From positions 13,307,577 to 13,371,576 of the forward strand of contig NC_134417.1 of assembly GCF_030867145.1 (NCBI RefSeq): a stretch of 64,000 nt of DNA, given 5' to 3'. The notes below the pieces were generated by a model that was not told where the DNA came from, searched no databases, and saw nothing but the letters and a program-made list of their open reading frames with translations. A program made the translations under genes and the position numbers. This document shows positions 1 through 13,977 of the stretch, in pieces. Source of the DNA: Opisthocomus hoazin. Taxonomy: Eukaryota > Chordata > Aves > Opisthocomiformes > Opisthocomidae. Position 1 is the stretch's first letter, and each line of letters starts with the position of its first letter.

Positions 1-428
1 TGCCATTCAGCCAGTTCTCTATCCACTTCACCGACCACTCATCCAGCCCACACTTCCTGAGCTTCCCTAGGAGAATATCATGGGAGACTGTGTCGAAAGC
101 CTTGCTGAAGTCAAGGTAGACAACATCCACGGCTCTCCCTTCGTCTACCCAGCCAGTCATGTCATCGTAGAAAGCTATTAGATTGGTCAGGCATGATTTC
201 CCCTTGGTGAATCCATGCTGACTACTCCTGATAACCTTCTTTTCTTCCACTTGCTTCATGATGGCCTCCAGGATAAGCTGCTCCATCACCTTTCCCGGGA
301 TGGAGGTGAGGCTGACCGGCCTGTAGTTCCCTGGGTCCTCCTTCTTGCCCTTTTTGAAGATTGGAATGACATTGGCCTTTCTCCAGTCCTCGGGCACCTC
401 TCCTGTCCTCCAGGACATCTGGTAATAT
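1..428 (-). mobile_element. CR1 LINE fragment (RT domain), inner copy
   Basis: Read on the minus strand, this is CR1 ORF2 reverse transcriptase from WRTGEVPEDWRKAN through KKGKKEDPGNYRPVSLTS, SQHGFTKGKSCLTNLI and VYLDFSKAFDTVSHD to a WIENWLNG-like end at the window edge. The LDFSKAFD block is the first catalytic-Asp motif (RT motif A). Its upstream end, about 416-430, abuts another CR1 fragment that already contains the same protein region, so this copy was inserted into, or recombined with, the other. It runs off the left edge. Confidence 0.88.
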
Positions 429-920
429 CTGGTAATAGAAGGAGATCAGGTTGGTCAAGCAGCACCTGCCTTTCATGAACCCATGCTGGCTGGGCCTGAT
501 CCCCTGGTTGTCCTTCACATGCCCGGTGAGTGCACTCAGGACGAATCGCTTCATAATCTTGCCCAGCACAGAGGTCAGGCTGACAAGTCTGTAGTTACCC
601 GGATCCTCCTTCCAGCCCTTCTTGGCAATGGGTGTTACACTGGCAATCCTCCAGTCATCTGGGACCTCCTCTGTTAGTCAGGACTGCTGATAGATGATGG
701 AGAGTGGCTTGGCCAGCTCCTCTGCCAGCTCCCTGAGTGCTCTTGGGTGGATCCCATCCAGCCCCATAGACTTGTGAGTGTCCAGGTGGTGTAGCAGGCC
801 ATTAACTGCTTCCTCCTGGATTATGGGTGGTTTATTCTGCTCTCCACAAATTTCGTAAATTTTAAATCTAATACTTAATTCTGCTGCTAGTTTCTTCAAT
901 GTTTCTGGTTCCCAGATCAT
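429..920 (-). mobile_element. CR1 LINE fragment (RT N-terminal part), outer copy
   Basis: On the minus strand this encodes a CR1 segment with DGIHPRALRELAEELAKPLS, then, after an in-frame TGA at 680-678 where Trp is usual, TGEVPDDWRIASVTP-like sequence, KEDPGNYR and SQHGFMKGRCCLTNLISFYY. The stop shows it is dead. It differs from the inner copy at many positions (for example SQHGFMKGR here against SQHGFTKGK), so it belongs to another CR1 subfamily or is older. It is 5'-truncated near 920. Confidence 0.85.
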
Positions 921-3900
921 CTAATAAACATAATAAACTAAGCTTTAAAAAAAACCCAACAACTTAAGGTATTTTAAACTTCTGTTCATACTGCTGAAAG
1001 TCATGGCTTTCATTCTTCAGAAGCCTTTGCATATTATTACATATACAATTTGTACAGGTGCAGATAAATCCTGATGAGATGCCATATGCAAGCCTTACTT
1101 TCAGGATAGCAGAATTACAAAAAAGAACAGTTCTGTTCTGTCAAAGGATCTAAATAATGGATCTATGGTAATAAAATGCACTTTTGATACTTCCATCTCT
1201 AGGCTGCCACTATCCTTTTATTTCATAATACATTCCTACTCCTCAAGGTTTAGGACTACTTCAAGACAAGCACTAGTTACCTATGAAGAAGGTCATCCTG
1301 TTCTACAGATGAGTAGGCCCTCAGAAGAATGACAGCAGGGTGTTGTTGATACTGAATGCTGTGCTGTTTACAAATCCACATGTTTAATAGCCACGCAAAC
1401 CCAAAAACCTCTATCAAAATGTATTACTCTGTTTCACTGGGAAAAAACCCAACCCAATCTAGCACATGCTTTCTTTTTTAGGGCCTTTTTTTCCTCTTGC
1501 AGAGTGGAAGGGCAGAAAGGACATTGCATATCTGAATGTAAAATGCAAAAAATTTCTAAAGATTACTTAGCTTTTCATCTTACAGTATTTACTTTTTCTA
1601 CCTCCAACATTAGAATATAGTATAATGTATATAATGTATGGAACAGAAGGTATTTCCCTCCTCTGGCCATCAAAATATTTGGGCTACACAAAATTCAAGC
1701 AGTACAATAAATGTTCAAATTATGACATGAATATATTGGGCTTTTTCAGCAATTTTACTTCTAGCAAGACATTAATTTTTAATTTTTACCCATGGAACAC
1801 CTGGTAACATATCCACATACAGGTGATAGCTCTAAGCTGTCTGTCCACCTTGAAAGGAAAATAAATGATGTTTGAAACAATTTTACCGTGCTTATAAGGC
1901 ATCATCTCAGGGAAAATAATATAGTCATGTGGACTGCATAGTTACAGGAACAAGAACAAACAAATACCGAATTGTTTGAGAAAGAAAGCACTTGGAGCAC
2001 TTGGCTCGTGTTCTGATTGCGGTTTTGGTGAACTAACCTCCTGCATCCTTCCCTATACATTCATGTAGTCCACACTGGAGCTGCTGGCGTCCATGTGTGT
2101 CTCTGCAAAGTAAACTGTACTTAATCTAAACCAGACAAATCTGACCACAGTAATTTGTGCATGCAGGAATCCCAAGACTGGGAATTAAATTTGAGTCCTT
2201 AATAAAGAAAACAGAAACGAGTAAGTGCAGGTCACTTTGTAGCTCTACATACTCTGCAGCCTTTCTCTTCTAACTCCCAAAATAAGGTCTCCATTTCAAC
2301 AGTCAACTTTCCATAAACAAAAAAATCTATTATTCTAGCAGCAATTTCACCTAGACACCGGATATGAGAAGGATCTGGGGATTTTATTTTTCTAGTTTCC
2401 TCAGGTACGTAAGAATCTAATCTAAAGCTGACTAGCATTTTTCCACATGTCTGCATTGAGTCCGCTAAGAAGATTACTACCAGACACCAAGAAATAGGTT
2501 TTAAACATTTTTTAGGAAATAGGTATAGAATCATTTTGACATGGCTGGGAAATTACATGATAGTATTTGATCCTACATCTCCTTTTAGCGGGGATGAAAC
2601 AGTTATATTTAGCTCTTTTCAGACTTATACTCTAAAATTTAAATTCCATTGCCCAGAAAACATAACTTTTTGACACAGGGATGAAAGTTATTTCTTACAT
2701 GAGGATATCTTCATCTTCTCAAAGAGAACAGGATAGTTGTGTATCTCTTCCTCTTCCTTTCAGGCATTTATCAGTAGGAAACAACCTATTCACCTGCAGT
2801 GGCAGAAAAGAAGATACTGTGATTCACACAAACCAAAGCAAATTATTGGTCTTTGCCATATTAAATAATGCTCCACTTCCTTTCTTATCCAACTAGGATC
2901 ACTGGTGGTGTGACTGGCAGTCAGTGCTTCTCTGTTAGAGCAGTGGGTTGAAATGCTCAGCACCTTTTTATTTTCCCCAGTGAGCAGATTTGATCAGTGC
3001 CACAGGAGAATCCCTGAAACATTTGGAAGAGAAGTTGGAATTGCCGCAAGAGACATGAGAAAGGGCCCATCTTCCTGGTAATTTATACTTTAGACTTAGC
3101 ATGTTTAACCAGTAAGAAGCATTATTTGTAGATTTTTGACCCCATTTTCTAGGTATGTTGCTTACAGACTGCATATTCAGAATATTACTTGCTGCTGCTT
3201 AAGCTTCTGATCCCCCTGACTGCGGCACCTTCCCTGATCCTGTGGTACCCAACACCAGAAATGGCATCAGTCCCTCCGCCAGCTTCTGCCACAGACGTCT
3301 CGGTAACCTGATTTGCTGTGTGGAGTTGTGTTGCCCAAAGGAGCTGTCGTCTTTCCTCCTGACGTCACCTGCACAGCTCCGTTCCCCTCGGCGCTCAGGC
3401 AGTGCAGCCTGTGTGACGGAACACGGGAGGCGATTCGCTCACGGCTGTACACGAGATGCAAATAACCCTAGGCCCATTCACCCCCAATTATTCACATTTT
3501 AGGAATCTTATCCATAATCAATAAATTATCTTCCCTTTTGCATTTATATTACTTGCTGTATCCAAACTAGTAGCAATTTTGAAAGCAGCTAAGCAAATAA
3601 TAAAATGTTCCAATAGGCAAAATCTACATTTTGAAAAAACACGACGAGTCTAATGTCAGACCACCACCGGTGTGTGAGACATGATGTATATGTAGTAAAA
3701 GGCAGTTTAAATCCAAACATTTTTAAAAGTACATAAATTGCGATTATTATTATTTCTTTGATGTGGAACTAGGGCAAATGGATTCCACCACGCTCACAGC
3801 TGACAGGCATCTGACATCTCCCGAGTCCCAGTATAGCTCTCTTTTTGGTTCGGTAATTAGGCCTTCACTAAGATAATTAAAAATGTATTCATAAAACCAG

Positions 3901-4837
3901 AAAAGACAGCTAACACATTATCTCTGTATTAAAGTTTTTTAACTGTGGTAACAGGACTGTTAGCTTATGTGATTTCGTTTAACAATGTCAAGTCAGTCAT
4001 CAAGCCTGCAGTCTAACAAATGAGTTTTAGGTTCTCCTGTGAGAGGGAACCTGGGTACAAATTGTGATTTGAATCGTCATTGTCATCGTTGAAAAATATC
4101 TTTGTTAGTTCAGCATCCAGAAAGTAGGATTGTACAGTTAAAAATTCCAAACCCCATAAAGCAGCAGTCCTGATATTTTTACGTATACTGACCAGCAATG
4201 TCACCTCAGGCTGTCACTAATAACTGCGATAATCATTTAAACAGGAAAAGCAAATGTCACAGTGAACTGCCAGCCATCATCATCAGTCTTTTCTCAAGAT
4301 ATTTGAGTACAAGTGGAAAACAACAACTAAACAACTATGGAAACGATACAACATATTTGATTTTGCTACTGAATGGTTTTGTGCTAAACCAATTTCTCTC
4401 TTAGACCGAGAAGGAGGCTAAATAAAGTCTTACTGCTGCCAGTCATACACGTTTTTGAATGTCAGCACTGCAGATGAACTGGCATAAGCTGCTTTAGAGT
4501 CGGAAACCAGGATATAAGGATGAAAAGAACAACTCGGTGTAAAGAAATAGGCCATTACAGCTTACAGCATTTAGGATTAACTGTAATACCAAGAGTTTAA
4601 AATGCAGCCTGTGTAAATCCTGTTTTCTGCTAAGGAGATACTCATACTGCAAACATATTTACAGGCAACATTTTCCCAGGCATGATTTTTTTTTTCCTAA
4701 AAAGCAGAATTAAGACAATACACCAGGAAAGCCAACTCAGGCCAATTCCACACACCCCCGTCCTGCAGACATGAAGCTCTGTGTATGGAAGTTGGCAGTC
4801 TGGACTTCCAGGCTGCTTAGACTTACCTCTGAGTTTG

Positions 4838-4898
4838 GGGAGTTTTGTTTGTTTGGGGTTTTTGTTTGCTTGTTTGGGTTTTTTTAAAGTTTTTTTGT
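4838..4898. repeat. T/G-rich low-complexity tract
   Basis: Degenerate TTTG/GTTT repeats with G-runs on the plus strand, ending in a T-run. Low-complexity DNA with no coding signal. Confidence 0.7.
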
Positions 4899-5404
4899 AA
4901 AGCCAAGTTCTTTCATTTGAGCACTGTTGCGGGCACCATTAGATCATAGAGCAGCACTGAAGTGTTAGTAGTCCTTCAACGCTCCCCTGCCTCCAGAACA
5001 TTTCCTCACAAGTGAGGAATGTGTGTGGGTGGGATTCATTGGCGAATTCCTGTACAGCTGACGTTGCTGCGCTGCTACAAAACTGGAATCACATAAAGCG
5101 GTTATATTAGGACACCTGGGGCCTTGAATTGACATTGCCCCTTTAAAAGGTGCGTAAAATAAAGAAGCTGATAAGCAGCAGCCTATTGCCATGGTGCGCA
5201 GGGTATCTTTAGCTAAAGAGGAGGAGACCCCTCTGCTCGTTTTGCCCATTCTCTGCAGATTGTCTTGAAACATTTTTTCCTTCTTAATCATCTTCTATCA
5301 GCAATATTCCTGAAGTACAAGATAAGAGAGCATTATAGCTTGAACAGATCAGCAGTGCATTAAATAACCATGACTTCACCAAGCAGATGTTTGCTTTGTA
5401 ATGA

Positions 5405-5435
5405 AGATCTATCATACTTCAGATCTATCATACTT
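5405..5435. repeat. Tandem duplication of a 16-bp unit
   Basis: The unit AGATCTATCATACTTC occurs twice head to tail (5405-5420, then 5421-5435 lacking the last base). A simple local slippage duplication. Confidence 0.85.
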
Positions 5436-5899
5436 TTTCCACTGAGCACAAATTTGTAAAGACCATTGTAGATGTCACAGCTAGTTGAAAGCATTCATTT
5501 ACTTTTGACAGAAATATTTTTTTCTCCTTGTGTCCTCCTCTGCCTCTGCTCATTTTGTTCCCATGACACCCTCGCTCTTTCCTTCAGCTCAAGTTACCCT
5601 GCGGTTTTGCAGGGGTTCATCTCGGTCAGACTCTTCCTCTTCCCAAGCTCCACAATCATTCGACTTTTCCCTGACATCAGGACCAATAACCTTATCCAGT
5701 GTGGTGACAATACTGAGCAAAAGACTTTAAAAATTGATATAAATCATTTTATGAGGCTACTTATACAAACAGGTTAGTCTGAAGTGGGGTCACACGTATG
5801 CTTTCCCCCCACCTCCACCCCCCCTCTGGTCATGCATATACCTCTCTACGATAATATCTCCCCAGCTGGTGTGCTGGAAGTCACATGCAACAAACATGT

Positions 5900-6335
5900 C
5901 ATAGAATCATAGGTTGGAAAAGACCTGTAAGATCATCAAGTCCAACCATCCACCCAACACCACCATGCCTACAAACCACGTCCCAAAGTGCCACATCTAC
6001 ACATTTTTTGAACACCTTCAAAAAGGTGACTCACCCACCTCCCTGGGCAGCCTGTTCCAATGTCTGACCACTCTTTCAGTAAAGAAATTTTTCCTAATAT
6101 CTAGTCTAAACCTCCCCTGACGCAACTTGAGGACATTGCCTCTCGTCCTTTCGCTAGTTAGTTGGGAGCAGAGACCAGCACCTGCCTCACTGCAGCCTCC
6201 TTTCAGGTAGGTGTAGAGAGCAATGAGGTACCCCCTCAGACTCCTTTTTTCCAGACTAAACAGCCCCAGCTCCCAAAGCAGCTCCTCATAAGACTTGTTC
6301 TCTAGACCTCTCACCAGCGTCATTGCCCTTCAAGA
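5900..6335 (-). mobile_element. CR1 LINE, 5'-truncated 3' end
   Basis: The minus strand encodes the C-terminal end of CR1 ORF2 ([20 protein letters not shown], then [30 protein letters not shown]). It finishes with the typical CR1 3' end, read on the plus strand as ATAGAATCATAGGTTGGAAA near 5901. Only about 430 bp remain, the usual outcome of CR1 5' truncation. The left boundary is sharp; the right boundary (about 6335) is approximate. Confidence 0.9.
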
Positions 6336-9300
6336 CAAAATGCCTAGTCTCACTGGTTCCAACCATTGCAGGTAAAACCAAACCGTTTTAGCTTACAGCA
6401 GTTTTTGTGGATCACATACAAGCTCTGTATTCAGGTGTCACGCTTGCTGGCATGTTCAATGTCAACTTACCAGCTGGTGTTTCTCTGCTCTTGCTGAACA
6501 AAGCCTTTCCCAAAGACACACCCAATCTGTTTACACAGGCATGTCTCTCTACAGTGCCTCCCAAGCCCTCGCTTTTTTGCCTCTTGTCCTTACTTTATTT
6601 CTGTTAAATTTTCAGTTTATTTCCTCATGCACTGCTTGCAGTTATTCAGCAAAGCATGAAGAAAATGCACCTGTTCAAGCTTTCCTCAGCAGCAGTACAG
6701 TACCATGACACTGAGTACTGGTCTGGTATCACAATGATGAATACCATATGAATGCCCAGATGTGTGAAGGACATCAAATAATAGCACATCTTTCCAATCA
6801 TTGAAAGGAAAAAATCTCTTCAGTTTTCTACTAGACTTCATCAAGAAAGGAAAGGAATCAAACTGGGGGACTGGACTGACTTTGCTGGGACAATAGCCAC
6901 AGCACTGTATGAAGAAAGATAAAACACATTGTACACCACTAATTCTTGTTGGAGCTACACTTTTCTGGGAATTTGTAAAAGATGACACCATTTTATATCA
7001 GGACCTTGATAGTCTGCAGCAATAAAGGCAGAGATAAAACTGTTCATTATAGGGAACCATTTAATTCATTCATTTACTAAATTCTCAATTTAAGTAATAA
7101 CCTGCTTGTTCTGACTGCCACTAAACTTGTTTTTATCTGAGCTGTTGCATTTTCAGAGCATTGATGTGATGCTGCTCTCATATGGTAGGCTCAGTTAAGT
7201 GAAAATGTTTCAGAACCAAATAGTTATCAAATCAAAACTGTTCCAAACTCTAAGGAGTTTAAAATGCACATCTAGTTCTTGAGTTAAATACTGACATTTA
7301 AAATATTCTGGTCGATTCCAAACAATAAGGGCTTGTCTAACCCTAGCCTTATTTTCAAAGGAAACTTATGGTTCCAGGTGCAGTGTTGCTGCCTTGGTGC
7401 TGGGCAATGCTGAAGGACAGAGGAAGCATCACTTGTGGCTCTTAGTTCCCAGGGGCTCTGAGCCTTAACCTACAACTATGTGAAACTAGAGATAGCAGAG
7501 AAGCTAAAATAAATAAATTGAAAATCATCTTTTTCACTCGTATCCTACATACTCAGCAAACCACCCTATGTAATAGCCAAACCATCTCCCCTGGATTTGC
7601 AAAGAAAATAGGATTTAAAAAAAAAAAAATAATAAAACAGTATTTTAACACTTTGGGTTCTTCATGAATCCCAGAAGTAATTAAAAAAATGCTCAAAACT
7701 TTCATCTGAATTCTAGAGAAGTGTGAAGCATAGAAGATATTTCTAGTAGTGATCCTTATTTTGATCCCAGGCTGCAGTTGTTTTTGCAGTGCTAGCTGGT
7801 ATGTAGGGGCATTATTATTAAAGACAGCTGCTCAAAATGATTCCTGATGGCAGAATATAATTCTTCATGGGTCTAGAAATAACATATGGGTAGAATAATA
7901 ATAGTCATTAGCTTTGTCCAGAAATTCCCCAAGTTTCTTCAAGCAATCCATAAATAACTAAGAAAAGACTTACAAATCAATAGTGGACCTTGACGTATGT
8001 ACTGTGACATTGCCGTTCTCTAAATGTGCTCTTCTGAAACAACATGAAAAAAGTGTCCAGGGTCATTTCCAGGTAGAAACAAGTATTTCTAGAGACAGCA
8101 GTGGCTGCGAACAGTAGCTTGTAGGGTTTTACTGTTGTATGTTGGGGGTTTTTTTAAGACAAAAAAATCAGTAATCTAAATAGACTACTTGATGCTGTTG
8201 GCACAGAGCAAAAAAGCCCCTCACATTAATATCTTAAAGTGGAAAAGCACATCAAACTAATGAGTCCTATTGAAATGACTTACAGGAAGATTTTTCTCTT
8301 AATACTCACCCAGTTGCCAGAATAAAAACATTAGGCATACTATGACTGGCCTATAGAAACCTAAAGATGGCAAATTTGTGTTGTGTGCTTCCCTGTTTTC
8401 CAGCCTTGCGTTCCCCAAGTGCAGCTTTCCCTGTAAGGGATGGAGGAGAGGATGCCCCAACCCTGACAGCGCTGTGAGGCAGCGCAGCTCTCACTGTGCC
8501 ACCCTGTGGCTCTTGGATCTCTCCTACTTTTTTCCATAATACTATTATATTTTGTTGCACACTAAGCCTAATCTATCAGTCTTTCCTGGAAATTACTCCT
8601 GCTTTAGATAAACAACAAGCAGACTTCACAAGGTCACTCAAGCAAGCGGTGCATTTCCTCCAAATCAGGATTTTATGTAAGAACTCAGGAGTTCTTATGA
8701 ACATTTTTTATTACATAGTTATTTAAAGATTAAACCTGGGTGGTGCTGGGTTCTTTATAAATCAGAACACACGAAGTGCTCACTTATCTTTAAGCATTTG
8801 AGCAGAGTCCATGCTTATCTGCTTGCCAATATCCAGATTTTATGAGCTATTCCATGCCAGAGCCCATGTAATAAGAATTACACAGAACTGAATCCACAGC
8901 CTGTGAAAGCACTGAATTTGCATCTATACAAGATTTCCTAACTTATTTATTCCTCATGAATGGGGATATTAAATGGAGGAGACAGATTTCATCCATGCAA
9001 CACAGTAAATTTATTTTGAAACCAAGACTGACAAACTAGCAGTGCTGCATGGCTTTGCATCTGACCCCAGGACTCCATACTGGAAACAAGTCCATCAGGA
9101 CGAACTTCACTGTGTGCCTTTTCCGTAATCAGTGAGACCTGTGGTGCATTGGGTCGAACAGTCCTGTGTACGTTAATACAAAAGGTTTAATGTGAACTCT
9201 GTAGCTTTCAAGTAGGTCTGCTGGGTACCAAGGCAGATGAGGTCAGAACTCCGATTCTTGCAGCAATGCTGTAATAACTGTGTTTATACCCCTTTGCCAG

Positions 9301-12300
9301 AAGAAAAAGGAAGTGAGAATAGGGGTGAGAAGTCTCTGTATTGTTTTTGCAAAGAGAGACTGGAAAATAAGACCTAAATGTGAATTGAGATGATTTTTCA
9401 ATGGCAGTCGAGGAGATACACAACAATGTGAGGTCACCTGCAGGTCTCCTTTTCCCAGTGTCAGGAATTCACTGTCCTTTGGGAGAGAGCAGTGAACGTG
9501 CTTTGGGGACAAGTCAGTGGGCACACATCAATCTCTGTCCTGACCTTTCTTCTGTATAAGGTTAGTGTTATGCTCGCAAAAGCTGACTAACAAGCACAGA
9601 AAGAAAGCAGAAAGTTGTACGTGGCCTGGGCTGTCTCTCTCCAACAAGTAGGTGTTAGTCTCTTAAACATTGGTTTGGTGACTTCATTTCAGAGGACTGA
9701 AGTGACAAAATGCTGAAAAATCGTTAATAAACTGTTGTCTCATGGCAGGTGCTAATAGAGTACTTCGATGGCGATTTGGCATTAAAGAAGCTATTCCTAA
9801 GAGGGATCTAGTTCAGAAAAACATCTAGGATTCCAGAAAAAAATTCACAAATCTCCTTTCACAGGAAATGGGGTGATAATCCCTAAGGAACTAACATCCT
9901 TTTTTGCCCCCTAAGGGAGCCATTTTTAGCGAAGAAAAAAGCACATCTAAAAACCTAAAGTTGATCTTTGAATTAAACTGGTATGTTTCACTCTAACATG
10001 GAGCATACCATTCTAATTTAAAAGAAATCGATACAACCAAGAGGAGAGTCAGGAGGAGGAAACTGCATATACTTTTTTTCCAAACAGGTATCACTTAGAC
10101 AACTCCATTAGAAAATTGTGTTTTTTGGATCATTTCAAGGCTTGTCTAATCCTAAAACAAATAACCCAATTGAAACACAAAAAGATTTTTTCAATACATC
10201 AAAGTCTACAAAGAGAAGTACTTTTGCATCCCCCAGATTATTAGATGACCAAAAGATCTCAGGACTTACAGAGATGCTGTGTTGCCACTCTTAAAAAAGT
10301 TGTTGACATTCCCATGGACAGACCAGCTCCTTCGCAGGTGGTCTGGTCTGAGTTTGTAGCACTACAGAGGGTTTCCAGCCTCTGCCCCAGGACAGCACGT
10401 AGCGATGGACCATAATGACATGACATGGGGGCAAAGTTATTTTACCCATAGAAACCTTCCACATTTCTACACACCCCATCACAAAGCAATCTCCTTTAGA
10501 CACAGAGCTTTCTGTTTCTGCAGAAGGTGGGGAATGTACTGGGGCTGGGGCTTCTCCCTCTGTCCACCTGTGGAAGCTGGAGAGATGCTCCAGGTGCAAA
10601 AATTAGGTTATGGGCTGACCAGAAGAGCTCACTTTGTGGTAGATTAGATTCTTCCCATGCATCTACCAGGTCTCATAAAATATCAGTCACCAGTAATTCA
10701 TCTGTAAGTTGCAGGCAATAAAAATAACCCAGCATCATGTGCCAGAGGTTTAATATGAGACAAAGAAAATAAAATCCTCCAGCTAAGGGTAGAAATCAAT
10801 TAGAGGCTAAAGGTGTGTTGATCTTTAATCAGCGTCCTGGGTACATCTTGTGTGAGCTGTGGAGAGCTAAATATTGTAATAATGAAGTGTTGCTGCCACC
10901 TACTGAACACAAGAATTATGTATTACACAGGTTTAGTTTGGCTAGTGATCAAGTGTGAAGCTGTTTGCTTGCCTGGGTTCAGTAAAATTTCTGTTTCATT
11001 AGAACAATTACATTTCTTTCTAGAAGAAGCTCAGGACATGAATCTGCTTTAGAGAATACCTGCCCCCTTTGAGGAATACTGAATTCTCCTTTGGAGAGTC
11101 ACTTCTAGCCCGTCTGCACAATTGTGAACGGTGAGGTTTGTGAAGTGCATACATAGCTCCTGTAATGTGAAACACCTTACTATTAGTAAGAAAGAGTTAC
11201 TAGTTAGAGCTGCAGGTTTTAAAAACCTTAGTACACATCAGGCTTTTCTTTAGTAGTGTCACACAGAACTCCGTCATCTTTGCTGAGGACAAATGCCTGG
11301 CCTCATATGGCAGCTGCAGTTTAGATGAAGGAGTGTTCATTTGAAGAAGTGCTGGCATCAGCACTGAATTTCTACCAGGATTTTGAAGGGTAGGACCAAA
11401 GTCAAGCAGGGCTATCCCAGCCCCAGTGCTTTGTTTTATCCAGGGACTGAACCTGTTTCTGTATGTCCCAGAAGCTGCTGCTGAATATAAACAGAGGCAT
11501 TCAAACATACTCATATACGTATGTAAGCATTACACTTTAAAAAAAACAAAAAAAAAAGATAAAAAAATTAAAAAGTCGTACTAACACACAAAACAGCAAC
11601 AAAGTCACCAAAGGCAAGAAATACAGTACTATCATCTGGTTGCAATACATAAAAAATATATGCATATATTGCTTACCTACAAGGTATAGATGTGGACACT
11701 CACAGCCAAATTCATCCCTGCAGCTAAAGAAGGCCCTATTTTGTATTTACTTCAATGGTGGTTGGACACATTTACTTCAAAGATGTCTTTGGCTTGTTAA
11801 GGGTCGTAAGAAGGCTGGGAAGTGCAGAGGAAGAGTGGGACATAGCAGGGGAGCCTGCTGATCTCACCGGACACTGCGTTCAGCCGGGCGTTTGGACACA
11901 CAAAACTCAACATCAGTGCAAGTATGTGGTTGTGCGTGACACCTGACACTGCTGGCTACAATAACAGTCACTTCTGTCTAAGATGACAAAGGGATTTAAA
12001 GAGAAAAATTAATATAAAAATCTAGCTCTTTTTCTCAGTCTGCATTAGAATAATTCAGGGGTGAAAAGACAGAATTTAATAGAATGACACCAGTGTGAAA
12101 CCAGTGAGAATAGCAAATTGGCACCAGCCATCCGTATTCTTCTGCAAAACTATAAATTTCCACACGAGGGAGCTTCTTGCCCACGAAGCTCACAGGGTGC
12201 TTCCTCCCGGGAAAGGTGACGGCCATGGTTCCCTGACTTCAGCTGATTGCACTGCCAAGAATCACAGCAAGCCAGTAATGAAATGGTTAACAGATAATGA

Positions 12301-13916
12301 TGATTGTCAGAGCTTGTTAACCACAATTATTTTCAAGACATATGTAAATGTGTATAAATACCCAAGTGTGGTATATAATCTAAAACATACTGCTTAAATC
12401 TATAAGCATTCCTGAGTTAATTTCACTATGGGAACATTAGTTGCAACTTCCTGACTTCACTGTGTTTGAATTCATATCCATGCACATTAATTTAAAATTA
12501 GTCTAAATATTTGTTGAGAATTAATCACCTGATAAATTTAGCTCTTTTTCATTTTTATGAATTATTCATTATCTCCTCTCCCTTCCGTTGATGTGTTGGT
12601 TATTTGCAAGAATTGAATTACTAGTTCATGCTAAAAAAATCCAGCATTCCTGGTATTTGTAAAATGCTCCCCTTGGAAACTTGACTAGTGACTATGATAG
12701 CATTTGTTTTTACCACCAATATTGTACGGTACTGGTTTGCTTCTGGAAGGGCTCACTGGAGTTTTTAAGAGAGGCATAAACAAGTTCCTTTCGCAAGTAT
12801 TCTGCAACAAACCCCTTTTTGTTTATGTCTTGCGTATATGTCATGGATATTCCTACAAAGGAAGCTCGTATTAGTAAAAGCCTGTTGGTGGGAATGTTTG
12901 GGAATGGTACGATGAGGTGTGACTGCAGGAATGAACAGCTATGTAAAACTGCTATCTGAAATAGAAAAAGCTGCTATTGTACAGCCCTGTCATAGAACAC
13001 ACCCAAGCTTGCCAAAGGAAAAGAGTAATTCTGTTTGAGGGTGGCCTTAGGCAGGGCTGAATGAAAAGTTATCAGCCACTAGATATTATTAATAGGAACA
13101 AACTTTTTAAGGAAAGTCTTGAGTGGATTGGAGCAAGAATCCTTAACACAAGACAGTTCAAATTGTGAAGTGATTTGCATGCCTCTAGCACACAGAGGAC
13201 CATCTCTCAGTCCTTATGGCCTGCATTCGATAAAAGCAGTGGAAGATTTTCGGAATAGAGCTTATGTTCCCAAGTCTAGTATTGGAAGCCTAATTTCTGG
13301 CTGCCACTCATAAAACAAATCTTTGCCATAAAATTCATTTACTAACAAACATGATTTCCCTTCTTTCAACTCACTGAAACAGATAACATCTTGAACTTCC
13401 CATCGGGTGATGTCTTTATATTTGTTACTTTCAATCTCAGTTTGTTACTATTAATTAAATAACAAATCAGAAAATTACTTCTAAAATTATGAAAAAGCAA
13501 AACCCCCAGAACACACCATCATGTGGTTAGTAACTGGTACCAGCACTTGCAAAACATCAAAGGCTTCTCTAAACATAAACTTTCATCAGCAATGCTGCAA
13601 GCCTTCATCTAATCTTTCATGATTTCCCATGCAGGAACATCAAAAGAACACAAAGAGAATAGCACTGTTCCAAAGCAACAGTGCTCTGTGTGAAAAGTAT
13701 GTGTTTAGCTACAACACACATAAAATGTAAGTGGGAAATTATTATTTACATGAAACATATTTTAATAAACACCATCATTAGCTCCCTTTCTTTTCCTATA
13801 AGGAACAAGGATTTGTGCAGTTCAAAATGATGTCCAAAGCTCAAGGGATTTCTGGAAGAAAATGAAAAAGAATTAGAAAGTATCTAACGTGTAAGTCTTC
13901 AAAGCAAGAAGATCAA
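6336..13916. other. Intergenic DNA downstream of PLSCR5, no gene seen
   Basis: I searched both strands for scramblase-type terminal exons and other recognisable exons and found none. ORFs of up to about 104 codons (for example on the minus strand near 11200-11514) have no recognisable domain, no flanking gene structure and a length expected by chance. A near match to the CTCF core lies at 10893-10906 on the minus strand. Confidence 0.5.
10893..10906 (-). promoter_or_regulatory. Weak candidate CTCF site
   Basis: On the minus strand TCAGTAGGTGGCAG matches the CTCF core consensus at 13 of 14 positions (the second base is C as expected; the first should be C but is T). It lies about 3 kb downstream of PLSCR5. 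One mismatch makes this much weaker than the upstream site. Confidence 0.25.
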
Positions 13917-13922
13917 TTTATT
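13917..13922 (-). terminator. Possible poly(A) signal, distal
   Basis: A second AATAAA on the minus strand, about 55 nt past the PLSCR5 stop. More distal signals further left are possible. Confidence 0.35.
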
Positions 13923-13956
13923 TTCATTTTTACTTACTGAAACACATTCTGCATAT

Positions 13957-13962
13957 TTTATT
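13957..13962 (-). terminator. Possible poly(A) signal, proximal
   Basis: AATAAA on the minus strand, only about 16 nt past the PLSCR5 stop. It would give a very short 3' UTR. Which signal is used cannot be told from sequence. Confidence 0.3.
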
Positions 13963-13977
13963 GTATTTGTCATCTTG

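Larger units (their letters stand above)
921..5899. other. Intergenic DNA, no gene seen
   Basis: AT-rich unique-looking sequence with only short chance ORFs (100 codons or fewer) and no codon pattern or domain I recognise. It includes a T/G-rich stretch near 4838-4898, a small tandem duplication at 5405-5435, and an AT-rich block near 3850-3960 with several TAATTA/ATAATTA-type sites that could be regulatory. Confidence 0.5.

Noticed and set aside
11200..11514. 104-codon minus-strand ORF downstream of PLSCR5
   Set aside because: No domain, no codon signal, no splice context; chance length.
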